Shown here: in pieces, positions 16,388 to 23,585 of the stretch
How the letters are laid out: the number at the start of each line of letters is the position of its first letter
Numbering within the stretch: position 1 is the first letter of the stretch
NCBI GenBank assembly: GCA_036841525.1
Contig: DAITVZ010000040.1
Span: 1 to 44,881 of the forward strand
Reading direction: 5' to 3'
Length of the DNA: 44,881 nucleotides
Source of the DNA: JAAYEA01 sp012689325
GTDB taxonomy: Bacteria; Chloroflexota; Anaerolineae; JAAYEA01
Translations under genes and position numbers: made by a program
Notes under the pieces: generated by a model
The model's input: the letters and a program-made list of their open reading frames with translations, nothing else
Database searches by the model: none
Told to the model about the DNA's origin: nothing

Positions 16388-16436
16388 CGCAGGGTAAACC
16401 CTGCGGCTAATCGGCCCAAGCCCGCTCAAGCGGGCT
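16388..16436. repeat. REP-like double hairpin, right of the transposase (same orientation)
   Basis: Hairpin A (16388-16405, CGCAGGGT/ACCCTGCG, loop AA) and hairpin B (16419-16436, AGCCCGCT/AGCGGGCT, loop CA) are joined by GCTAATCGGCCCA. The joint matches the left copy while the arms differ by compensating changes. Confidence 0.82.
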
Positions 16437-16470
16437 GCGAAAGGTAAAAGACGCCTCCGCAACGCTCTAG

Positions 16471-16522
16471 AGCCTGCTTTCAGCAGGCTTGGCAGGATTG
16501 GCCGCAGGCTTGAGCCTGCGGC
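16471..16522. repeat. REP-like double hairpin, inverted copy
   Basis: Hairpin B (16471-16489, AGCCTGCT/AGCAGGCT) comes first, then hairpin A (16501-16522, 10-bp perfect stem, loop TG). Read on the minus strand it repeats the A-joint-B order of the left copy, with hairpin B arms identical to it. Confidence 0.82.
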
Positions 16523-16576
16523 ACGACGGCGACGCGTTTGGATTCACACCAATACATCATAAGGAGCGAAACAAGT

Positions 16577-17434
16577 ATGTACACCAGTTTGGGCTTGGGA
16601 CCGTTGGGCATCCGCGCCACCTTTGAGGAGGGGCTGGCCCTCGCCAAGGCGGCGGGCTTTGAGGGGCTGGACCTGGACATCCAGGAGGCGACCAAGATCG
16701 CCAAGCGCCACGGCGCGGGCTATATGCTGGACCTTTTCGCCCAGTATGGGGTGCGCCCCGGCTATTGGGACCCGCCCATCGAGTTCCGCGCGGACGAGGC
16801 GACCTGGAAAGCGGGGCTGAAAAAGCTGCCGCGCTGGGCCAAGACGGCGCAGGCGCTGGGCTGCCTACGCACCGCCACCTGGATCGTCCCCTTTTCCGAG
16901 GAGCGGACCTATGCGGAGAACATGGCCTTTCACGTGGCGCGGCTGCGCCCCATCGCCGATATCCTGGGCGAGCATGGCGTCAAGCTGGGGCTCGAGTACG
17001 TGGGCCCGGCCTCGCTGCGGCGCGGCCACGCCCACGAGTTCATCCACGACCTGGCGGGGTGGCGGGAGCTGTGCGCCGAGATCGGCGCGCCCAACCTGGG
17101 GCTGCTGCTGGACGCCTACCACTGGTACACCTCGGGCGGGCCGGCGGAGGAGCTGCTGACCCTGCGCAACGAGGACATCGTGCTGGTGCACATGAACGAC
17201 GGCATCGCCGGCGTCGAGCGCGACGAGCAGCTCGACCTGGTGCGCTGCCTCCCCGGCGAGAGCGGCGTCATCGACCTGGACACCTTCTTGCGCGCCCTGC
17301 AGCGGATCGGCTACGACGGCCCCATGACGGTGGAGCCGTTCAGCGACCGCATCCGCGCCCTGCCCCCGCTGGAGGCGGCGCGGGAGACCTTCCAGGCGCT
17401 GCAAGCGGCGCTGGTCAAGGCGGGGGTGAGGTAG
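16577..17434 (+). CDS. Sugar phosphate isomerase/epimerase (xylose isomerase-like TIM barrel)
   Basis: A 285-aa TIM barrel of the AP_endonuc_2 / xylose isomerase-like superfamily. The likely divalent metal ligands fall on the expected strands: Glu in LGLEYVG, Asp in LLLDAYHW, His in VLVHMND and Glu in MTVEPF. Members include inosose dehydratases, hydroxypyruvate isomerases and ketose 3-epimerases, so the substrate is open. ATG 16577 is preceded by AAGGAG at 16561-16566; a longer in-frame ATG at 16538 lacks a ribosome site. It lies next to the transposase repeats and faces the GH4 gene. Confidence 0.82.
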   Translation: MYTSLGLGPLGIRATFEEGLALAKAAGFEGLDLDIQEATKIAKRHGAGYMLDLFAQYGVRPGYWDPPIEFRADEATWKAGLKKLPRWAKTAQALGCLRTATWIVPFSEERTYAENMAFHVARLRPIADILGEHGVKLGLEYVGPASLRRGHAHEFIHDLAGWRELCAEIGAPNLGLLLDAYHWYTSGGPAEELLTLRNEDIVLVHMNDGIAGVERDEQLDLVRCLPGESGVIDLDTFLRALQRIGYDGPMTVEPFSDRIRALPPLEAARETFQALQAALVKAGVR

Positions 17435-17449
17435 CGGAGGGCCAGCCCC

Positions 17450-17525
17450 GCACGGCGATAAATCGCCGTGCTACGCCACCGCGCCCGATAGAATCGGGCT
17501 GCTGGGGCCGCGGCATAAAATGCCG
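17450..17525. repeat. Three adjacent small palindromes without a transposase
   Basis: Hairpins at 17450-17471 (10-bp stem, loop AA), 17483-17499 (7-bp stem, loop AGA) and 17511-17525 (6-bp stem, loop AAA). They share the AT-loop-AT top seen in the REP-like units at 15.7-16.5 kb but with unrelated arms. Confidence 0.7.
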
Positions 17526-17545
17526 GGCGGACTTGCCAGAGTGAG

Positions 17546-17617
17546 CCAGTGAATTCCATTCACTGGGAGTACACACAGAGACCTCCGAGGTTTTCCCAAA
17601 CCTCGGAGGTCTTGTCT
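17546..17617 (+). terminator. Terminator of the isomerase gene plus an adjacent palindrome
   Basis: A 9-bp hairpin (17546-17566) precedes a perfect 14-bp hairpin (17580-17593 with 17598-17611, loop TCCC) followed by TTGTCTTG. The larger hairpin is closely similar in its GGTTT...AAACC top to the one at 34509-34542. Confidence 0.7.
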
Positions 17618-17623
17618 TGTCGT

Positions 17624-18955
17624 CTAGATTCGGCCGGCGAACTGGGGCAGCCATTGGGCCGTGGCGCGCAGCAGCCGCAGGCCCATCTCGCGCACCTGCG
17701 ACCAGGTCAGGTGGGCGCAGAGCGGGTCCAGCGCCAGCGCGGCCAGCGCCTGCTCCAGGTCGCCCGAGAGCGCGGCCTGGGTGGTCGCTTCTTGCACGTT
17801 GGCGCAGCGCTCCACCCACGTCCGCGCCGGCTCGGGGAGCTCGCCCATGGCGACGGCGTCGAAACCGGAGGGGGTCACCACCACCGGCGTCTCCACCACC
17901 ACGCCGCGCGGCAGGTTGGCGACCTGGCCGGCGTTCGGCAGGTTGCCCACGTCGATAAAGGGCCGCCCGGTGGCGATGGCGCTCATGATGTCCGCCGCCG
18001 TCTCGCGGGAGCGCTGGCGATAGCGCTCAGGGATGCCCCCCGCTGTCATCTCTTCGATGGCCGACTCGGCGCGCCGCAGGCTTTCTTGGCGGTCGGCGAT
18101 GGAGGTGCGCTTGATCCGGTAGCGCTCCAGGTTGGCCGCCGAGGTGAGGTAGGGTGAGAAGAACTCGCTGGTGTGGCGGTCGGCCAGGTAGGGGATCAGG
18201 CCGGTGGCGCGGTAGAGCTCGTCGGCGACGTAGGAGTTGACCACGCCCGGCTCGGCGGCGGCGCGCAACTCGGGGAGCGTCTGGCTCTCCAGCTTATGCC
18301 GGAGCCAGGCGAGCCCATCCTCGCCGCGAACGGTGAGGCCGGTGATCCAGAAAAAGTGGTTCAGCCCGGCATAGCGCACCGACATCTCGTCCTCGCTAGC
18401 CAGGCCGAAAAACCCCTTCAGGAACTCCAGGTTCTCGAACAGCCCGTGGCAGAGCCCCACCACCGGCCGCGCGCACCGGAGCCCCAGCGCCCGGGTGAGC
18501 TGCGCCATGGGGTTGGTATAGTTGAGCACATAGGCGCGAGGCGCCAGGCGGTTGATCCGCTCGGCCAGCTCGACAAAGACGGGCACGTTGCGCAGCGTCC
18601 GCGACCAGCCGCCGGGGCCGATGGAGTCGCCGACGGTGTGATAGACGCCGTAGGCTTCCGGGACGGCCAGGTCGTGGGCCATGGACTCCAGCCCCCCGGT
18701 CGAGATGGTGATGAGCACGTAATCGGCGCCGGCCAGGGCCCGCTCGGGATCGGTCTCCATCTCGATCTGGGCGCCGACGCCCAGCGTCCGCGCCAGCTTG
18801 GTGGCAAAGCGGCCGATGCGCGAGAGGTTGGGCTCGCTCAGGTCGTGCAGGACGTAGGTCTGGTCGGCCAGCGCCGGGGTCAGCATCAGGTCCGCCAGGA
18901 GCTTGGGGCTCCAGTGGCTGCTGCCGCCGCCCACGATGACGATCCGTTTGGACAT
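17624..18955 (-). CDS. Glycoside hydrolase family 4 enzyme
   Basis: A 443-aa NAD+- and Mn2+-dependent glycosidase of the GH4 family (alpha-galactosidase, 6-phospho-glucosidase, alpha-glucuronidase). The N-terminal Rossmann motif is IVGGGSSHWSPKLL. NYTNPM (145-150), GLCHG (Cys169) and GLNHFFW (His200) carry the residues that bind substrate and metal in this family. GH4 enzymes cleave by an oxidation-elimination cycle, and the substrate (free or phosphorylated sugar) cannot be told. ATG 18955 follows AGGAGG. It lies 61 bp downstream of nifJ, but a terminator separates them, so read-through or a hidden promoter is needed. Confidence 0.87.
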   Translation of the reverse strand: MSKRIVIVGGGSSHWSPKLLADLMLTPALADQTYVLHDLSEPNLSRIGRFATKLARTLGVGAQIEMETDPERALAGADYVLITISTGGLESMAHDLAVPEAYGVYHTVGDSIGPGGWSRTLRNVPVFVELAERINRLAPRAYVLNYTNPMAQLTRALGLRCARPVVGLCHGLFENLEFLKGFFGLASEDEMSVRYAGLNHFFWITGLTVRGEDGLAWLRHKLESQTLPELRAAAEPGVVNSYVADELYRATGLIPYLADRHTSEFFSPYLTSAANLERYRIKRTSIADRQESLRRAESAIEEMTAGGIPERYRQRSRETAADIMSAIATGRPFIDVGNLPNAGQVANLPRGVVVETPVVVTPSGFDAVAMGELPEPARTWVERCANVQEATTQAALSGDLEQALAALALDPLCAHLTWSQVREMGLRLLRATAQWLPQFAGRI

Positions 18956-18971
18956 GGCTGAACCTCCTGAA

Positions 18972-19005
18972 TAAAAAAGCAGGGGCGGTTCGTGACCGCC
19001 CCTGC
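18972..19005 (-). terminator. Intrinsic terminator of nifJ
   Basis: On the minus strand an 11-bp stem (19005-18995 with 18989-18979) is followed by six T residues (18978-18973), starting 12 nt after the nifJ stop codon. Confidence 0.92.
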
Positions 19006-19016
19006 CGGTGAGAACG

Positions 19017-22000
19017 CTAGGACATCTCCCCGCTATAGAGGACCTCGGGGTCCATCGCCGCGAGGTTCTTGTAGAGGTTGTAGCGATAGGCGATATCGGC
19101 CTTGGCCTCGGCCAGGAGCTGCGCCGCCACCTCGGGGGAGGCCTGCCGCAGCATGCGGAAGCGGGTCTCGGCGTACATGTACTCGGCCAGGTCGCCCTTG
19201 GGCGCCTTGGAGTCCAGCGCCAGCGGGTTCTTGCCTTCCTTGATCAGCGCCGGGTTGTAGCGGAACAGGAGCCAGGCGCCGGAATCCACGGCGCGCTGCT
19301 GCTGCACCAGGCCGTCGCCGGGGCCGATGCCCTGGCCGGTGATGCAGTGCGAGTAGGCGATGATCAGCGAGGGGCCGTCGTAGGCCTCGGCCTCGGCAAA
19401 GGCGCGCACGGTCTGGTTCGGGTTGGCGCCCATGGCGATCTGGGCCACATAGACGCTGCCATAGTTCATGGCCATCATGCCCAAATCCTTGCGCGGGCGG
19501 CGCTTGCCGGCGGCGGCGAACTTGGCCACCGCGCCCAGCGGCGTGGCCTTGGACATCTGGCCGCCGGTGTTGGAATAGACGCCGGTATCCATGACCAGGA
19601 TGTTGACCTTGCGCCCGGAGGCGATGACGTGGTCCAGGCCGCCGTAGCCGATGTCATAGGCCCAGCCGTCGCCGCCCAGCACCCAGACCGACTTGTTGAC
19701 GAAATAGTCGGCCAGGGAGAGGAGCTGCTTGGCGTCCGCCGAGCCGCAGGCGGCGAGGATCTCTTTGAGCTGGTCCACGCGGCCGCGCTGCGCCTCGATG
19801 CCGTCCTGGGTGGACTGGTCCGCGTTCTTGATGGCGTCGAACAGGTCGTGGTTGTCCTTGCAGTCGCTGCACTCGCAGGCGTACATCCGCTCCAGCAGCT
19901 CGCGGGCGTACTCGGTGTGCTTGTCCACGGTGAGGCGCATGCCCATGCCGAACTCGGCGGCGTCCTCAAAGAGCGAGTTGGACCAGGTGGGGCCGCGGCC
20001 GTCGTCGCGCTTGGTATAGGGCGTGGTGGGCAGGTTGCCGCCATAGATGGAGGAGCAGCCGGTGGCGTTGGCGATGATCAGCCGGTCGCCGACGAGCTGG
20101 CTCAGCAGGCGGACGTAGGGGGTCTCGCCGCAGCCGGCGCAGGCGCCGGAGAACTCGAAGAGCGGGCGGATGAACTGCGAGCCCTTCATGGTGTCGCGGC
20201 GATAGAGCTTGGGGTCGGTGTCCGGGATGCCCAGGAAGTAGGCCCAGTTGGCCGCTTCCGGCTCGCGGAGCGGGATCTGGTCGCCCAGGTTGATGGCGTG
20301 GATCGGGTTGCCCTGCTCGTCGGTCTTGTTGACGGGGCACTTGCCCACGCACAGGCCGCAGCCGGTGCAGTCTTCCGGGGCCACCTGGACGGTGAACTTT
20401 TTCCCGGCGAAATCGCGGCCGCGGGCGTCGGCGGACTTGAAGGTCGCCGGGGCGCCCTCCAGGTGCTTCGGGTCGTACGCCTTGATGCGGATGGTGGCGT
20501 GCGGGCAGACCATGGCGCAGGTGCCGCACTGGATGCACAGGTCGGGCCGCCAGACCGGGATCTCGGTGGCGACGTTGCGCTTCTCGAATTGGGTCGTGCC
20601 GGTGGGATAGGTGCCGTCATCGGGCAGCTTGGAGACGGGGAGCTGGTCGCCGCGCATGGCGATCATCTCGCCCAGGACCTCCTTGACGAACTCGGGGGCG
20701 TCCTCGGGCACCGGCGGGCGCATGGGGATCGTGCTGGTCACCTTGTGGGGGTACTGGACCTCCTTCAGGTTGGCCACGGTGGTATCCACGGCGCGGAAGT
20801 TCATGTCGATGATCTTTTGGCCGCGCTTGCCGTAGGACTTGACGATGGCGTCCTTGATGAGCTGGATCGCCTCGTCCTTTTCCAACACGCCCGAGATCAC
20901 GAAAAAGGCGGTCTGCATGATGGTGTTGATGCGCGCGCCGAGGCCCACTTCCTTGGCCAGCCGCACGGCGTCGATGGTGTAGAACTTGGCCTTTTTGTCG
21001 ATGATCTGCTGCTGCACCTGGGCCGGGAGGTTGTCCCAGACCTGGGTCTCGTCATAGGGGCTGGCCAGCAAGAAGGTGCCGCCCGGGGTCAGGTAGCGCA
21101 GCATGTCGATGCGCTCCAGGAAGGAAAAGTTGTGGCAGGCGACAAAGGTGGTGCGGTTCAGCAGATAGCTGCTGCGGATCGGCTCCTTGCCGAAGCGCAG
21201 GTGCGAGACGGTGACGCCGCCGGCCTTTTTCGAGTCATAGTAGAAATAGCCCTGGGCATAGTTGTCGGTGTGGTCGCCGATGATCTTGATCGAGTTCTTG
21301 TTGGCCGAGACGGTGCCGTCGGAGCCCAGGCCAAAGAACATGGCGCGATGGACGCCCTTGGGCTCGCTGGAGTAGGACTCGTCCCAGGGGAGGTTGGTGA
21401 AGGTCACGTCGTCGACGATGCCCACGGTAAAGTGGTTCTTGGGCTCGGCGAGCTTCAAGTTATCCAGCACGGACTTGGCCATGCCGGCGGTGAACTCGAA
21501 GGAGCCGAGGCCATAGCGCCCGCCGACGATGGTGGGCTTGGTCAGCCAGCAGCCGCCGACGCAGAGCTCGGCCACGGCCGCGCAGACGTCCACATAGAGC
21601 GGCTCGCCCAGGGAGCCCGGCTCCTTGGTGCGGTCCAGCACGGCGATGGATTTGACCGTGGTGGGGACGGCGGCGATGAGGGCCTTGGCGTCGAAGGGAC
21701 GGAAGAGGCGGACCTTGACCAGGCCGACCTTTTCGCCCTGGGCCACCAGGTGCTCCACCACTTCGTGCATGGTCTCGGCGCCCGAGCCCATCATGATCAC
21801 CACGCGCTCGGCGTCCGGCGCGCCCACGTAATCAAAGAGGTGATACTGGCGACCCACCACCTGGGCCAGGCGGTCCATGGCCCGCTGCACGATCTCGGGG
21901 GTGGCGGCGTAATACTTGTTGCCGGTCTCGCGGCCGGCGAAATAGACGTCGGGGTTCTGGGCGGTGCCGCGCAGCACCGGCGCGTCCGGGGTCATGCGGC

Positions 22001-22619
22001 GGGCGCGGTGGGCCAGCACGAACTGGTCGTCGATCATGGCGCGCACCTGGTCCTTGGAGATCATCTCGACCTTTTGGACCTCATGGGAGGTGCGGAAGCC
22101 GTCGAAAAAGTGCAGGAAGGGGACGCGGGCTTCCAGCGTGGCCGCGTGGGCCACCAGGGCCATGTCGCCGACTTCTTGGACGCTGTTGGAGGCCAAGAGA
22201 GCAAAGCCGGTGGAGCGCACGGCCATCACGTCCGAGTGGTCGCCAAAGATGGAGAGGGCCTGGGCCGCCAGCGCGCGGGCCGACACGTGGAACACGGTGG
22301 GGATCAGCTCGCCGGCGATCTTGAACATGTTGGGGACCATCAGCAGGAGGCCCTGGGAGGCGGTGAAGGTGGTCACCAGCGCGCCGGTGCTGAGCGCGCC
22401 GTGGACGGCGCCCGCCGCGCCCGCCTCGGACTGCATTTCCGTGACCTGAGGCACGGTGCCCCAGATGTTGGTCTCGCCCTTGGCCGAAAGCTCGTCGGCC
22501 GTCTCGCCCATGGGGGACGAGGGGGTGATGGGATAGATGGCGATGACCTCGCTGGCGGCATGGGCGACGGACGCTGCCGCGGTGTTGCCGTCGATGGTAT
22601 CCATTTCGTGACGTGGCAT
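19017..22619 (-). CDS. nifJ: Pyruvate:ferredoxin (flavodoxin) oxidoreductase
   Basis: A 1200-aa single-chain PFOR, the normal length. It converts pyruvate and CoA to acetyl-CoA and CO2 with reduction of ferredoxin. All domains are present in order: the N-terminal pyrimidine-binding domain (DGNTAAASVAHAASEV start), domain II, the gamma-like linker, a 2[4Fe-4S] ferredoxin domain with CIQCGTCAMVCPH and CTGCGLCVGKCPVNK, and the TPP domain (GGDGWAYDIGYGG, with the NTGGQMSKATP segment). A further Cys in the CAGCGETPY segment is the usual ligand of the cluster near TPP. ATG 22619 follows a GGAGTT site; a longer in-frame reading to 22667 lacks one. It points to anaerobic energy metabolism. Confidence 0.96.
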   Translation of the reverse strand: MPRHEMDTIDGNTAAASVAHAASEVIAIYPITPSSPMGETADELSAKGETNIWGTVPQVTEMQSEAGAAGAVHGALSTGALVTTFTASQGLLLMVPNMFKIAGELIPTVFHVSARALAAQALSIFGDHSDVMAVRSTGFALLASNSVQEVGDMALVAHAATLEARVPFLHFFDGFRTSHEVQKVEMISKDQVRAMIDDQFVLAHRARRMTPDAPVLRGTAQNPDVYFAGRETGNKYYAATPEIVQRAMDRLAQVVGRQYHLFDYVGAPDAERVVIMMGSGAETMHEVVEHLVAQGEKVGLVKVRLFRPFDAKALIAAVPTTVKSIAVLDRTKEPGSLGEPLYVDVCAAVAELCVGGCWLTKPTIVGGRYGLGSFEFTAGMAKSVLDNLKLAEPKNHFTVGIVDDVTFTNLPWDESYSSEPKGVHRAMFFGLGSDGTVSANKNSIKIIGDHTDNYAQGYFYYDSKKAGGVTVSHLRFGKEPIRSSYLLNRTTFVACHNFSFLERIDMLRYLTPGGTFLLASPYDETQVWDNLPAQVQQQIIDKKAKFYTIDAVRLAKEVGLGARINTIMQTAFFVISGVLEKDEAIQLIKDAIVKSYGKRGQKIIDMNFRAVDTTVANLKEVQYPHKVTSTIPMRPPVPEDAPEFVKEVLGEMIAMRGDQLPVSKLPDDGTYPTGTTQFEKRNVATEIPVWRPDLCIQCGTCAMVCPHATIRIKAYDPKHLEGAPATFKSADARGRDFAGKKFTVQVAPEDCTGCGLCVGKCPVNKTDEQGNPIHAINLGDQIPLREPEAANWAYFLGIPDTDPKLYRRDTMKGSQFIRPLFEFSGACAGCGETPYVRLLSQLVGDRLIIANATGCSSIYGGNLPTTPYTKRDDGRGPTWSNSLFEDAAEFGMGMRLTVDKHTEYARELLERMYACECSDCKDNHDLFDAIKNADQSTQDGIEAQRGRVDQLKEILAACGSADAKQLLSLADYFVNKSVWVLGGDGWAYDIGYGGLDHVIASGRKVNILVMDTGVYSNTGGQMSKATPLGAVAKFAAAGKRRPRKDLGMMAMNYGSVYVAQIAMGANPNQTVRAFAEAEAYDGPSLIIAYSHCITGQGIGPGDGLVQQQRAVDSGAWLLFRYNPALIKEGKNPLALDSKAPKGDLAEYMYAETRFRMLRQASPEVAAQLLAEAKADIAYRYNLYKNLAAMDPEVLYSGEMS

Positions 22620-22724
22620 GAGACAACTCCTTTTTTTCTGCCGTTTGGCTGATGCAGAGCTAAGCATCGGGGGGCCAAACCAGGCCGGGGCCCGGCGGCG
22701 GGATGCTGTTGTTTTAACAGGTCA

Positions 22725-22753
22725 ATTATAGCACGCATTGGGGAAAAGGTGAA
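22725..22753 (-). promoter_or_regulatory. Promoter of nifJ
   Basis: On the minus strand TTCACC (22753-22748), 17 bp, TATAAT (22730-22725), with an extended TGC before the -10. The leader is about 100 nt. Confidence 0.75.
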
Positions 22754-22759
22754 AAAACG

Positions 22760-22910
22760 CGGTTTGGGGGAGCGCGGCGGGGCGAGCGGCGCGGGCCAGC
22801 TCGGGCGCCGATTTGGTACGAATTTCGTCGCGAGCGGGCGGGACGCTTGCGGGTCGCGGACGGCGGAGGCGCGTTCCGCCACGGTTGCCGCGCGCTCCCG
22901 CGAGCGCGCC
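22760..22910. other. GC-rich spacer with no gene
   Basis: Between the nifJ and yraN promoters lie about 150 bp of very GC-rich DNA. Reading frames here are short and lack ribosome sites, and no conserved motif or strong hairpin stands out. Confidence 0.5.
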
Positions 22911-22914
22911 GCTT

Positions 22915-22943
22915 TTGTGCGGATGGGGGGCTTGTGCTAGACT
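22915..22943 (+). promoter_or_regulatory. Candidate promoter of yraN
   Basis: TTGTGC (22915-22920), 17 bp, TAGACT (22938-22943), with TGC in front of the -10 (22935-22937). Confidence 0.6.
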
Positions 22944-23011
22944 GGGGCGAGTTGCCCAAGGACGCGACTCACTAGCGCCGATGGAATAGGCCACAGGCAA
23001 ACGCAGATGGG

Positions 23012-23066
23012 CACGGATTCCAGGATAGAGCATTCCTGATCCGCGCGATCCGTGGAATCCGTGTAC
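23012..23066. repeat. Dispersed CCGTG-rich palindromic repeat in the yraN leader
   Basis: CACGGATTCC (23012-23021) and GGAATCCGTG (23054-23063) form a 10-bp inverted repeat. The part 23035-23066 matches, with three differences, the minus strand of 40269-40301 ahead of the Gfo/Idh gene. Confidence 0.7.
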
Positions 23067-23094
23067 CATGCTCGGACAGGATGGAGGCAAGAGC

Positions 23095-23472
23095 GTGCGC
23101 ACCGCGCGGCAGGCGCTGGGGCAGGCGGGGGAGGAGCTGGCCGCCCGCCACCTGGCGGAGCAAGGCTACCGCATCGTCGAGCGCAACTATCGCTGCGCCG
23201 TGGGCGAGCTGGACATCGTGGCGCGGGAGGGGGAGCGCTGGGCCTTTGTGGAGGTGCGCACCCGCCGCGGGCGCAGCCACGGCACGCCGGAGGAATCCAT
23301 CACCCCGGCCAAGCAGCGCAAACTGATCGAGGTCGCCAGCACCTACTTGCAGGAAAAGGGGCTGCGCGACGTGGATTGGCGCATCGACGTGGTGGCCATC
23401 GAGCACAACGCGGATGGCCGCCCCCCGCGGGTGAACCTGATCCGCGGCGCGGTGGGAGAACAGACCACCTGA
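23095..23472 (+). CDS. yraN: YraN/UPF0102-family endonuclease-like protein
   Basis: A 125-aa protein of the UPF0102 family with a restriction-endonuclease-like fold. The conserved pattern is present: GxxGEELAARHLxxxGYRIVERNYR at the start, GELDIV with its acidic pair, and FVEVRTR with the Glu-x-Lys/Arg core. The role in the cell is not settled; DNA processing is assumed. GTG 23095 is chosen because GGAGG (23083-23087) is 7 nt upstream and family members begin here; an ATG at 23068 is in frame. Its stop codon lies inside the 16-bp inverted repeat at 23465. Confidence 0.85.
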   Translation: MRTARQALGQAGEELAARHLAEQGYRIVERNYRCAVGELDIVAREGERWAFVEVRTRRGRSHGTPEESITPAKQRKLIEVASTYLQEKGLRDVDWRIDVVAIEHNADGRPPRVNLIRGAVGEQTT

Positions 23473-23563
23473 CAGGTCCCCGTCGGGCCAGACTTGACGA
23501 GGCGCTTCGCTGCTGACGGGTATAATGCGCCAGCCAGACGGCTCGCTGGGACCTGTCAGGTGG
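23465..23563. repeat. Perfect 16-bp inverted repeat pair around the UroD-like gene's upstream region
   Basis: The arms 23465-23480 and 23548-23563 are perfectly complementary, 67 bp apart. Each arm contains the smaller palindrome ACCTGACAGGT or its complement. The left arm includes the yraN stop codon; the interior holds a TATAAT (23521-23526). Confidence 0.85.
23494..23526 (+). promoter_or_regulatory. Possible promoter of the UroD-like/miaA unit
   Basis: A perfect TATAAT at 23521-23526 lies 21 bp after TTGACG (23494-23499). That spacing is too long for a standard promoter, so the -10 may work with an activator or a weak -35. Confidence 0.35.
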
Positions 23564-23585
23564 ATTTTACGACAAGGAGCATACC

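Noticed and set aside
19008..22652. A 1214-codon open frame on the plus strand opposite nifJ
   Set aside because: It is an exact mirror of the nifJ coding frame; the translation is rich in His, Gly, Val and Asp with no domain. Long antisense frames are expected at this GC content. The same holds for long frames opposite the first kinase, glnE, the ATPase and pfk.
23494..23526. TTGACG/TATAAT as a standard promoter for the UroD-like gene
   Set aside because: The spacing is 21 bp, outside the usual 16-19 bp. It is kept only as a low-confidence feature.
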